From DASUKL01 sp036278755 (GTDB lineage Bacteria > Chloroflexota > Limnocylindria > Limnocylindrales > CSP1-4): 6,961 bases of DNA. The notes below the pieces were generated by a model. The model had not been told where the DNA came from. It did not search any database and worked only from the letters and a program-made list of their open reading frames with translations. Below are positions 1 to 5,993 of the stretch, one piece after another (the stretch's first letter is position 1; the number at the start of each line of letters is the position of its first letter). A program made the translations under genes and the position numbers. The stretch is taken from NCBI GenBank assembly GCA_036278755.1, contig DASUKL010000147.1, forward strand, positions 1 to 6,961, given 5' to 3'.

Positions 1-195
1 ACGTACCTCATCGACCTCCTGGCCCCGCCCCTCAGCCTGCCCGACGCGATCCACCAGCTGGCCCTCACGGCCCACCTGGGCGAACCGATGATCGGCGTCT
101 GGGACGGGGCCGGGATCGTGGCCTGCCTCGTCCTGGCTGTCGGCGGCCTGCTCCTCGGGGCCTGGGGAGTGAGCCGCCGCGACGTCGCCCGCTAG
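1..195 (+). CDS. ABC-2-type transporter permease, C-terminal fragment (partial at the 5' edge)
   Basis: The frame is open from base 1 to the TAG at 193-195 and gives 64 residues, so only the C-terminus of the protein lies in the window. It begins TYLIDLLAPPLSLPD, continues with an amphipathic stretch, has one clear hydrophobic membrane segment at about residues 37-56 (IVACLVLAVGGLLLGAWGV), and ends in a short basic tail, SRRDVAR. An 'L.LP' stretch, a last membrane helix and a terminal G.xxRRDv motif are typical of ABC-2 permeases of the polyketide/antibiotic exporter or multidrug type. These work in the inner membrane with an ATPase that would lie upstream, outside the window. The assignment rests on tail resemblance only; another polytopic membrane protein is possible. 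The gene is convergent with the dienelactone hydrolase gene, with 27 bp between the stops. Confidence 0.6.
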   Translation, partial: TYLIDLLAPPLSLPDAIHQLALTAHLGEPMIGVWDGAGIVACLVLAVGGLLLGAWGVSRRDVAR

Positions 196-222
196 CGCAG
201 GTCAGCTCGTCGGCACGTGTGC

Positions 223-963
223 CTACAGGTTGCGGCCCCAGAGCTCGAGCGTCAGGGCGAAGTGGCGCTCGGCCGCGTCGTAGTCGTAGGCCGGCAGGTC
301 GGCCATGCTGTAGCCGTGGGCCACGCCGGGGATCCGCTCCACGACGCCCCGCACGCCATCCGCCTGGGCGGCCTGGCGGAAGGCGTCGACGACCTCGGCG
401 CTGGCGGATCGGTCGATCTCGGCGAAGCCGACGTAGATCTCGCCCCGGACCGTGGCCAGCTCGTGGTGCGGCGAATCCGGCCCGTCGGTAACGAGCGCGC
501 CGGGGTGGACGGCGGCCATGGCCGTGAACGTGTCGGGCAACGCGGAGGTGGCTCGGAGGGCCAGGCGGGCGCCCATGCAGTAGCCGACACAGACCGCGGG
601 ACCGGCCTTGGCGGCGGGGTCCTCGGCGAGGTCGGTCAGGAGCGTCCGCACATCGGCCAGCACCGCGTCGGGCGTGGCCGTAGCCATGGCCTGTCGCAAC
701 CGCTGAGCCTCCTCGCCCTGGGGATCGCGGAAGGCGGCCGGGTCGAAGTGCAGCCCGCGACCGGTGCGGTAGTAGAGGTCCGGCGCAGCGCAGACGTAGC
801 CGGCGGCGGCGAACCGCCGGGCATGGTCCTTGATCTCCTCGCGGTAGCCCACCCCATCCATGAAGAGGATGGCCACGGGATACGGACCGTCCCCCTCCGG
901 ACGGCTGACGAAGGTCGTCATCTCGCCGTCGGCGGTGTGGACCTGGATCTCCTGTTCGGGCAT
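223..963 (-). CDS. Dienelactone hydrolase family protein (alpha/beta hydrolase)
   Basis: This 246-residue protein has the usual length of the dienelactone hydrolase (DLH, carboxymethylenebutenolidase-like) family. The ATG at 963-961 is chosen because AGGAGG lies 4 nt upstream (complement of 968-973); the frame extends further but lacks family sequence there. Visible features are the N-terminal strand and oxyanion region AILFMDGVGYREEIKDHA (residues 31-48), the segment YVCAAPDLYYR, the nucleophile elbow GYCMG with Cys129, then Asp184 (in GFAEIDRSA) and His216 (in GVAHGY). Together these give the Cys-Asp-His triad of DLH rather than the serine of ordinary esterases. Family members hydrolyse dienelactones to maleylacetate in chlorocatechol breakdown, but many genomic copies have unknown ester or lactone substrates. 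No other catechol-pathway gene is visible here, so the substrate is unknown. There is no signal peptide, so it is likely cytosolic. It is transcribed alone and divergently from the membrane-protein gene. Confidence 0.93.
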   Translation of the reverse strand: MPEQEIQVHTADGEMTTFVSRPEGDGPYPVAILFMDGVGYREEIKDHARRFAAAGYVCAAPDLYYRTGRGLHFDPAAFRDPQGEEAQRLRQAMATATPDAVLADVRTLLTDLAEDPAAKAGPAVCVGYCMGARLALRATSALPDTFTAMAAVHPGALVTDGPDSPHHELATVRGEIYVGFAEIDRSASAEVVDAFRQAAQADGVRGVVERIPGVAHGYSMADLPAYDYDAAERHFALTLELWGRNL

Positions 964-967
964 CGTT

Positions 968-973
968 CCTCCT
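968..973 (-). promoter_or_regulatory. Strong Shine-Dalgarno of the dienelactone hydrolase gene
   Basis: On the minus strand AGGAGG followed by AACG precedes the ATG at 963-961. It fits the anti-SD almost perfectly and fixes the start of this gene. It is one of only two strong ribosome-binding sites in the window, the other being that of the cupin. Confidence 0.85.
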
Positions 974-1032
974 GCTGCGTCCCATCCGGGCTGACCGTCC
1001 CACGGTAGCGCGCCGCTCTGGCGATGGGGCGC

Positions 1033-1060
1033 ACGACACAGTGATGGCGCGCGATATAGT
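1033..1060 (+). promoter_or_regulatory. Candidate sigma-70-type promoter for the membrane-protein cluster
   Basis: A TATAGT hexamer at 1055-1060 matches the -10 consensus at 5 of 6 positions and stands out in a GC-rich context. A weak -35 candidate, ACGACA (1033-1038, 4 of 6), lies 16 nt upstream. Initiation about 7 nt after the -10 box would start the transcript almost at the ATG of the 9-codon mini-ORF (1070), leaving essentially no leader. The site sits in the divergent gap between the hydrolase and the membrane-protein genes. This is a consensus match only, with no experimental support. Confidence 0.4.
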
Positions 1061-1069
1061 CGGCCGACC

Positions 1070-1099
1070 ATGGAGGCCCACCCTCCGACCGCCCGGTGA
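1070..1099 (+). CDS. Possible 9-codon leader peptide overlapping the next start
   Basis: ATG at 1070-1072 opens a frame encoding MEAHPPTAR that ends with TGA at 1097-1099. This stop overlaps the GTG start (1096-1098) of the downstream membrane-protein gene as GTGA. The mini-ORF begins 9 nt after the candidate -10 box, so it could be read from a leaderless transcript and pass ribosomes on to the GTG, which has no well-spaced SD of its own (the nearest GGAGG, 1072-1076, is about 20 nt upstream). A chance ORF of this length is common, so the call is tentative. Confidence 0.25.
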   Translation: MEAHPPTAR

Positions 1100-1707
1100 G
1101 CTCGATCCCCGAGGCCCTCGCCCGGCCCACCGGCGACGCCGAAGCGGGCGCTGGCGCCCTGCCGCCCTACACCCGCCGGCTGCTCATGTGGAGCTTCGCC
1201 GTGGGCGTCGTGCCGCCCATCGTCCTCATCGTCGGGCTGTCCCTGAACAGCCTCTACGTCCTGCTCTTCGTCCACGTCATCTGCGGCGGCACGTGGACGG
1301 GCTTCGACCTCTTCATGGGCCTGGTGATGAGCCGGATCATGCGCTCCCTCGACATCCCCGCCCGGGTCGAGGTCGCCAAGCGCCTGACCCCCACCACGTT
1401 CTTCATCCTCCCCTCCCTGGCCGCCGTGGCCGTGACCTCGGGCATCTATCTCGCCCAGCGGCTGCACAAGTTCGACCTGAGCGACCCCTGGATCATCGCC
1501 GCCGGGGTGGTCGTGGCCATCCTCACCGTGCAAGGCTTCGGGATCTTCATGCCCAACGGCCTGCGCATCTTCATCGAGCTGGCCAAACGCAAGCCGGACC
1601 CGCAGCGGATCGCCCGGCTCAACATGTGGAACATCCGGCTCTCCGGCGTCCAGGCCGCGTTCCAGGTCGTGATCATCGTGATCATGGCCCACCTGGCGAT
1701 CTACTGA
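1096..1707 (+). CDS. Five-TM integral membrane protein, DUF2269/CopD-like
   Basis: The predicted protein has 203 residues. A polar N-terminus of about 28 residues is followed by hydrophobic segments at roughly 29-50, 52-80, 101-121, 131-152 and 180-201, so five membrane helices are likely. The second carries His60, Cys63, Trp67 and Asp71 (HVICGGTWTGFD), and the last carries His199 in IMAHLA. A buried helix of the form 'LF.HV...W.G' recalls CopD-like and DUF2269 membrane proteins, some of which relate to copper resistance or haem-containing membrane families; this is resemblance only. The loop after helix 4 is basic (AKRKPDPQRIARLN), suggesting it is cytoplasmic. The start is the GTG at 1096, with no good SD. 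It is the first gene of a plus-strand cluster with a 65-residue membrane protein 43 bp downstream. The molecular function is unknown. Confidence 0.8.
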   Translation: MSSIPEALARPTGDAEAGAGALPPYTRRLLMWSFAVGVVPPIVLIVGLSLNSLYVLLFVHVICGGTWTGFDLFMGLVMSRIMRSLDIPARVEVAKRLTPTTFFILPSLAAVAVTSGIYLAQRLHKFDLSDPWIIAAGVVVAILTVQGFGIFMPNGLRIFIELAKRKPDPQRIARLNMWNIRLSGVQAAFQVVIIVIMAHLAIY

Positions 1708-1750
1708 CCGGCGAGCAGCGGCACGTGGCGCGGAGCGCGAGAGCAGGCGG

Positions 1751-1948
1751 ATGAACGTCCAGGGGCTCATCGTGGTCGTCGTCTTCGGCGGCGCGCTGCT
1801 GGCCATCTTCGGCCTCATCTACCGTCAGGCGCTGGCGAGCTACCGGCAGGGCGAACTCGGGCCGGACGGGATCCGGCTCCTCCAGTGGGCCATCGTCGGC
1901 CAGCTCGTGATCTACGCCCTGCTGGGCCTAACGGCCTTCCTCACCTGA
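1751..1948 (+). CDS. Small two-TM membrane protein of unknown function
   Basis: This 65-residue protein has two hydrophobic helices, about residues 4-24 (GLIVVVVFGGALLAIFGLIY) and 43-64 (LLQWAIVGQLVIYALLGLTA). They are joined by a polar hairpin loop, RQALASYRQGELGPDGIR. It lies 43 bp after the five-TM gene and 13 bp before the TfoX-like gene on the same strand, so co-transcription is likely and it may be a partner subunit of the five-TM protein. The ATG at 1751 is the first residue before the helix; AGGCGG directly abuts it, too close to act as a good SD. Dense G/C third positions support real coding. I do not recognise a family. Confidence 0.7.
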   Translation: MNVQGLIVVVVFGGALLAIFGLIYRQALASYRQGELGPDGIRLLQWAIVGQLVIYALLGLTAFLT

Positions 1949-1961
1949 ACGGAAGCACACG

Positions 1962-2297
1962 ATGGCCATCGATCGACAGCTCGTGGGACGGATCCGGGCG
2001 CTCGTCGGTGACGAGCCGGGGCTGACCGAGCAGCGCATGTTCGGCGGCCTGGCCTTCCTCATCGGCGGCCACATGGCCGTGACCGCCAGCGGTCAGGGCG
2101 GGCTTATGATCCGTGTCGACCCTGCTCAGACGTCCGCGCTCGTGGCGACGACGCCTGCCCGGCGGATGGAGATGCGGGGCCGGGAACTCGACGGCTGGCT
2201 GCGCGTGGCGGCCGTCGACCTCGCCGACGACGCTGACCTCGCCCGATGGGTCAAGCTCGGGACGACCTACGCGCGCTCGCTCCCGCCCAAGGGCTGA
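1962..2297 (+). CDS. TfoX N-terminal domain protein
   Basis: The protein has 111 residues, the length of stand-alone TfoX_N proteins, so it appears complete. The family signature RMFGGLAFLIGGHMAV lies at residues 25-40. MRGRELDGWLRV follows at about 71-82, and the usual end, LARWVKLGTTYARSLPPK, lies at about 93-110. The C-terminal TfoX domain of the competence regulator Sxy/TfoX is absent. Stand-alone TfoX_N proteins are widespread in actinobacteria and related phyla and their role is undetermined, so a competence function should not be assumed. The start ATG at 1962 has a modest GGAAG (1951-1955) 6 nt upstream. It follows the small membrane-protein gene by 13 bp, and its last 31 bp overlap, tail to tail, the end of the doc toxin gene on the other strand. 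Confidence 0.9.
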   Translation: MAIDRQLVGRIRALVGDEPGLTEQRMFGGLAFLIGGHMAVTASGQGGLMIRVDPAQTSALVATTPARRMEMRGRELDGWLRVAAVDLADDADLARWVKLGTTYARSLPPKG

Positions 2298-2698
2298 ACG
2301 CCAGTCGCAGCGCGAGAGTGAGTCTCGACCCAGGTGACGAGCTTCGACTCGGTCATCTCTCCGGCGGCCAAAGCGAGCACCGTCGCGACGGCCTGCCGGT
2401 TCGTGGCCGTCAACTCGATGCCGTTTCGATCGAGGAACGCGACCATCACGACAAGGGTGACCCGCTTGTTCCCATCGATGTAGGGATGGTCCCGGGCCAG
2501 CGCGAAGGCGTAGGCTGCCGCCAGTTCCGCGAGGCGCACATCGGGCTGATGGTGCCAACGCTGCCCGGGACGGGCCAGGGCCGACTCGAGGGCGTTCTCG
2601 TCGCGCAGGCCATAGGCGCCACCGTGCTCCCGGACCTGTCGGAAGTGGGCCTCATCGACGACCAGGCGACCGAGCCATCGGGGCTCGGCACGGCTCAC
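2267..2698 (-). CDS. doc: Doc-family (Fic fold) toxin of a type II toxin-antitoxin module
   Basis: The protein has 143 residues. The N-terminus EPRWLGRLVVDEAHFRQV (5-22), the EHGG.YGLRDENALESALARP block (24-44) and the helix LAELAAAYAFALARDH (57-71) match Doc/death-on-curing proteins. The Fic loop is HPYIDGNKR (71-79): catalytic His71, Asp75, Asn77 and Arg79, with Lys78 where AMP-transferring Fic enzymes have Gly. Doc proteins with this loop phosphorylate EF-Tu and stop translation. The C-terminal GEMTESKLVTWVETH also fits. The last ~16 residues (SRAATGVQPLGGSERA) go past the usual family end into the 3' end of the TfoX gene. The start is GTG (2698-2696), overlapped as GTGA by an upstream in-frame tail that looks like an antitoxin remnant. 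All visible catalytic residues are intact, so the toxin may be active. Confidence 0.93.
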   Translation of the reverse strand: MSRAEPRWLGRLVVDEAHFRQVREHGGAYGLRDENALESALARPGQRWHHQPDVRLAELAAAYAFALARDHPYIDGNKRVTLVVMVAFLDRNGIELTATNRQAVATVLALAAGEMTESKLVTWVETHSRAATGVQPLGGSERA

Positions 2699-2772
2699 CT
2701 AGCCAGTTCGCGGAGGGCCGCCCGATAGCGCTTGGCCGCCCGTCGCGTGGCCGTCAGGTCAGCCTCGCGCGA
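2695..2772 (-). pseudogene. Possible 3' remnant of the doc antitoxin gene
   Basis: On the minus strand a frame of 25 sense codons (2772 down to 2698) ends in TGA at 2697-2695 and overlaps the doc GTG start by two bases. That is the coupled arrangement usual between antitoxin and toxin. The peptide (DLTATRR, then AAKRYRAALRELAR) is helical, basic and amphipathic, like an antitoxin tail, but an in-frame TGA at 2775-2773 precedes it and there is no ATG or GTG start. A different frame from ATG 2845-2843 runs through ...LARVIARG to a TGA around 2766-2764. Joining it to this tail would need a one-base frameshift near 2765-2775. Either the antitoxin is broken by an indel, or it is not of a recognisable type. 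No database match could be checked. Confidence 0.35.
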
Positions 2773-2824
2773 TCACCCGTGCCAGGCCAAGCCCGGACCC
2801 CGACATCCGCCATGTGCCCACATT

Positions 2825-2850
2825 ACCAGATGGATGTATCCACATCTGGT
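2825..2850. promoter_or_regulatory. Nested palindrome, candidate operator of the doc module
   Basis: An 8-bp perfect inverted repeat, ACCAGATG (2825-2832) and CATCTGGT (2843-2850), encloses and partly overlaps a second palindrome, TGGAT-GT-ATCCA (2831-2842). It lies about 127-152 bp upstream of the doc start, and it is AT-richer than its surroundings. Autoregulated toxin-antitoxin operons commonly have such paired palindromes as operators bound by the antitoxin or by the complex. No promoter hexamers are convincing here. Confidence 0.4.
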
Positions 2851-2868
2851 GGATCGCCGTCTGCAGGA

Positions 2869-2886
2869 CGGGGCGGGCTCGCCCCG
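2869..2886. repeat. GC-rich perfect hairpin (7-bp stem, 4-nt loop)
   Basis: CGGGGCG (2869-2875) and CGCCCCG (2880-2886) form a 7-bp all-G/C stem around the loop GGCT. There is no T-run on either strand, so it is not a canonical intrinsic terminator. It stands between the operator-like palindrome and the methyltransferase remnant, in the gene-poor stretch from 2699 to 3201. Confidence 0.4.
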
Positions 2887-2938
2887 CGCGTCTCCTACCC
2901 GTCTCCGGGATCCGCCCCACCGCATCTCCGGCCCATGA

Positions 2939-3148
2939 CCCGCTCCGCCTCTACCGAGGGCCAGCGCCGCCTCACGCGGCTTCGCCTGGCCGCGCAATGC
3001 CGATGACCTGATCGATGCCGGCCAGCTCGAAGCGGGCGAGGGCGAGGAGTTCGTCTCTCGGATCCACGCCGCCGCACGTGCTGGCCACTTCAGCATGGCC
3101 CTGACGATGTTTGCCGTGGTCGGAAGGGGACCGCCCACGGGCCAGTGA
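2939..3148 (+). pseudogene. 3' remnant of a SAM-dependent methyltransferase gene
   Basis: The frame is open from 2939, just after an in-frame TGA at 2936-2938, to the TGA at 3146-3148. From about 2993 onward it resembles the C-terminus of class I methyltransferases (type 11/25): RNADDLIDAGQLEAGEGEEF, then VSRIHAAARAGHF, then SMALTMFAVVGRGP. Those proteins usually end with a strand of the form 'alTmFvVvGRrP'. The N-terminal ~200 residues with the SAM-binding GxGxG motif are missing, and neither the upstream 250 bp nor other frames contain them. The first ~18 codons (2939-2992) look non-coding. There is no start codon or SD before the recognisable part. I infer a truncated relic left by a deletion or rearrangement. 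A small unrelated protein is less likely. Confidence 0.5.
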
Positions 3149-3201
3149 TCCGGGGTCCCGGTCTAGACAACACCTTCGAGTGAGCCAATGATGGCCGGGC
3201 C

Positions 3202-5955
3202 ATGGATCAGATCATCGCCCGCGAGCTTGAGCTCTCGGTCGTCCAAACGTTCATCCATCGGCCAGCCGACCGACCGAGGGCGCTCGTGCTCGAAGGAGCG
3301 TCCGGGATCGGGAAGTCGACCATCTGGCTGGCGGGCGTGACCGCGGCGCGGCAGCACTGTCCCCACGTCCTCTCGTCCCGACCGGCCGAGACAGAGAGCT
3401 CCCTTGCGAATCTGGTGCTCACCGACCTCTTTCGCGAGGTCTCGCCCGGTGCCCTGGCGGCGCTGCCGACGCCGCGCCGTAAGGCCCTCGAGTCCGCGCT
3501 CCTCGTCGGCGAGACCGAGGAGCAGGACGTCGACCCACGTGCCCTCGGTGCCGCCGTCCTCTCCGTCCTGACGTCGCTCACGGCGGACGGCCCGCTCCTG
3601 CTCGCGATCGACGATGACCAGTGGGCCGACGCGTCATCGCTCGCGAGCCTCGCATTCGCGCTGCGGCGGCTCAGGAGCGAGCGGGTCCTCTTGCTGCTCT
3701 CGAGGCGGGTCGACGGCCCGTCCGCCGCCGGGGCCACGCCAGCGTACGCCCTCGAATCGACGCTCGAGCCGCAGGCTGTCGAGCGCGCCCGCATCGGTCC
3801 GCTGAGCGCTGGAGCGATCCAACTGCTGCTCCGGGACCGACTGGGGATCGTGCTCGCGAGGCCGAGCCTGCTCCGGCTGCACGAGGCCTCTGACGGCAAT
3901 CCCTTCTTCGCCTTGGAGCTGGCGCGCGTCTTCTCGGAGTCGGGCGATCCGACCGCGCCGCTCGTCGTCCCGCCGAGCATCGAGCGCCTCCTGGCCGGAC
4001 GGCTCCGCGGGCTCGACCGCGAAACCCGCCTGGCCCTCCTGCTCGTCGCCGCGCACGGCCGCGCTCCGCTCTCGCTGATGCGGCGTCTGGGCGTCGGGGC
4101 GCGGGCCATCGATCGGGCGGTCGCCGAGCAACTCGTCGAGTCGTCCGACGCGGCCATCCGGTTCACGCATCCGCTGCTGGCTTCTACCCTGTACCAACGC
4201 GCGAGGGCCGAGGAGCGGCGGGCAGCTCACCTTCGCCTGGCAGCCGTCGTCGCCGATCCAGTCGCCCGGGCGCGCCACCTGGCCCTCGGGACCGTGATCC
4301 CTGACGACAGGGTGGCGGGAGCCCTGGAGGCGGCCGCGACCATCGGTCGGGCGCGTGGGACACCGACCGCCGCGGCCGAGCTGGCGGAGCACGCCATGCG
4401 CCTCACTCCGGCCGGCCAGGTCGACGACGCCCTCCGGCGCGGAGCGATCGCGGCCCGTGCCCACCTGGAGGCAGGCAACGCGGGCCGCGCGCGGGCCATC
4501 GCCTCAGCGCAACTGGCCCACGCCGCGCCCGGCCCACAACGGGCGCAGGCCTTGATCCTCGGATCGGAACTCGAAGAGCCTGGGCCAGCGGTGGGGCTGC
4601 TCCAGGATGGCCTGCGAGAAGCCGGAGGCGCACCGGCGGTCCGAGCGGCGATCCATGCCCGGCTCGGTGATGTGGGCAGGTCCGTCCTGGGCCGGGATCG
4701 GGCGGAGCAGCACGTACGCGCGGCGCTACGGCTCGCACGGCGCCTGAAGGATGAGCACCTCCAGGTTCGAGCGCTCGCCGTCCTGGCTGTGCTCCGTTTC
4801 GAGGATGGCGACCCCAGCGCGCTCGACTTCGCCAGGGAGGCCCACCGGCGGGCGCTACCGCTTGCCGACCCGGAGGTCATCGGGGTCGCCACCTGGGTCG
4901 TCGGCCACCTGCTCACGTGGTTGCGGCGTATCGCCGAAGCGCGCGAGTGGCTGGAGCGGGCGCTTGTCGAGGCCGCCGATCGTGACGAGTTGCTCCGCGC
5001 CGACTGCCTCTGGTATCTCTCGCTCGTCGAGCTGTGGTCGGGACGCTGGGACGTCGCCTGGGAGCACGCGCAGGCGTCCGCCGACATCGACCTCCAGTAC
5101 GGCATCGAGCGTCCGCAGGACCACATGGCAACGGCCCTGATCGCGCTCCATCGGGGCCTCTTCGTGCAGGCGAGGGAGCACTCGACGCGCGCCGTATCGC
5201 TGGCCGAGGGCATGATGTTGCCGACGCATCACGCCATCCTCGGCATCGCCGAGCTATGGAGTGGGCGGCCGGAGGACGCGCGCTCCAAGCTTGCGAGCGC
5301 CGAAGAGCTGGAGATCCGCCGAGGGGCATACGGGGCCGGGATGTTCAGCGGCCGGGCCGAGCACGTCGAGGCGTGCCTCCAGCTCGGCCGGATCGATGAT
5401 GCGGAGCGCCTCCTCGCGAGGTGGGAGGCCGCGACGACCCACAGCCAGCGCCTGTGGGCGATGGCGGAGGTGGTCCGCTCGAAGGGCCTCATCGCGGCTG
5501 CGCGCGGCGACCTCGATGGGGCGGTCCGCCTCCTCGAGCTGGCCTGCCGGCGCCATGAGGCGGCTGAGGACCCGTTCGGCCTCGCCCGTGCCCTCCTCGC
5601 CCTGGGCGTCGTGCGCCGCCGTCAGCGGCAGAAGCGGGCGGCGCGGGAGGCCATCGGGACGGCGCTCCGTCAGTTCCAGGCCCTGGGCGCCGCGAGCTGG
5701 GCGGAGGTCGCCCAGAACGAACTCGGGCGCATCGGCGGGCATCGGCGTATCGAGGGCCCGAGCCCGTCGGAGCGACGTGTGGCAGAGCTTGCGGTGGAGG
5801 GACGTACGAACCGCGAGATCGCCGCCGCGCTCTTCCTCAGCGAACGAACGGTGGCCAGCCACCTTACCCACATCTACGCGAAACTCGGCATCCGGTCGCG
5901 GACCGAACTCGCGCGGCACCTCACCTCGGAGCCGAGCAAGATGCAGACGTTCTGA
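3202..5955 (+). CDS. LAL-family LuxR transcriptional regulator with AAA-type ATPase domain
   Basis: This 917-residue protein has the size and layout of large ATP-binding LuxR (LAL/MalT-like) regulators. It starts with the family opening IARELELSVVQTFI, has Walker A GASGIGKST (32-40) and Walker B LLLAIDDDQWAD (132-143), and then further ATPase helices. About 450 residues of Ala/Leu/Arg-rich helical repeats (TPR-like, roughly 370-830) follow. The C-terminal LuxR helix-turn-helix lies at about 854-908 (SPSERRVAELAVEGRTNREI, then LSERTVASHLTHIYAKLGI). Such proteins bind ATP and often an inducer through the repeat region, then activate transcription. No receiver domain is present, so it is not a two-component regulator. 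An in-frame TGA at 3181-3183 bounds the start; the ATG at 3202 lacks an SD. It probably heads an operon with the DUF4242 and cupin genes, which are natural candidate targets. Confidence 0.93.
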   Translation: MDQIIARELELSVVQTFIHRPADRPRALVLEGASGIGKSTIWLAGVTAARQHCPHVLSSRPAETESSLANLVLTDLFREVSPGALAALPTPRRKALESALLVGETEEQDVDPRALGAAVLSVLTSLTADGPLLLAIDDDQWADASSLASLAFALRRLRSERVLLLLSRRVDGPSAAGATPAYALESTLEPQAVERARIGPLSAGAIQLLLRDRLGIVLARPSLLRLHEASDGNPFFALELARVFSESGDPTAPLVVPPSIERLLAGRLRGLDRETRLALLLVAAHGRAPLSLMRRLGVGARAIDRAVAEQLVESSDAAIRFTHPLLASTLYQRARAEERRAAHLRLAAVVADPVARARHLALGTVIPDDRVAGALEAAATIGRARGTPTAAAELAEHAMRLTPAGQVDDALRRGAIAARAHLEAGNAGRARAIASAQLAHAAPGPQRAQALILGSELEEPGPAVGLLQDGLREAGGAPAVRAAIHARLGDVGRSVLGRDRAEQHVRAALRLARRLKDEHLQVRALAVLAVLRFEDGDPSALDFAREAHRRALPLADPEVIGVATWVVGHLLTWLRRIAEAREWLERALVEAADRDELLRADCLWYLSLVELWSGRWDVAWEHAQASADIDLQYGIERPQDHMATALIALHRGLFVQAREHSTRAVSLAEGMMLPTHHAILGIAELWSGRPEDARSKLASAEELEIRRGAYGAGMFSGRAEHVEACLQLGRIDDAERLLARWEAATTHSQRLWAMAEVVRSKGLIAAARGDLDGAVRLLELACRRHEAAEDPFGLARALLALGVVRRRQRQKRAAREAIGTALRQFQALGAASWAEVAQNELGRIGGHRRIEGPSPSERRVAELAVEGRTNREIAAALFLSERTVASHLTHIYAKLGIRSRTELARHLTSEPSKMQTF

Positions 5956-5993
5956 CGTTTCCTCGGCCTCGGGTCGCCCGTAGGGTGGCGGAC

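Noticed and set aside
212..223. GGCAC-GT-GTGCC inverted repeat between the convergent ABC permease and hydrolase genes, as a terminator
   Set aside because: The arms are only 5 bp with a 2-nt centre, and there is no T-run; too weak to call.
65..1081. Long minus-strand open frame rich in Arg/Gly/Pro over the hydrolase gene
   Set aside because: It is a frame-shifted shadow of the hydrolase gene in GC-rich DNA, with compositionally biased protein and no recognisable motif.
964..1818. Long minus-strand N-terminal extension of the dienelactone hydrolase frame
   Set aside because: The frame happens to stay open opposite the membrane-protein gene. The extension is low-complexity (His/Asp/Gly-rich) antisense sequence, while the AGGAGG and family start support ATG 963.
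1962..2297. Competence regulator assignment (Sxy/TfoX) for the TfoX-domain protein
   Set aside because: Only the N-terminal domain is present and no competence genes are nearby, so the name would overstate the function.
2773..3138. Minus-strand 121-residue open frame upstream of doc as a candidate antitoxin
   Set aside because: The sequence is Gly/Arg/Ala-rich with no antitoxin features, crosses the operator-like palindrome and lies opposite the methyltransferase remnant; only the short tail beyond its stop looks antitoxin-like.
3150..3161. CCGGG-GT-CCCGG inverted repeat after the methyltransferase remnant, as a terminator
   Set aside because: The stem is 5 bp with a 2-nt centre and no T-run; expected by chance in DNA of this composition.
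3207..4464. Antisense open frames of 276-319 residues within the LuxR gene
   Set aside because: They are Ser/Arg- or Arg/Gly-rich mirror frames of a strong coding sequence, with no motif.
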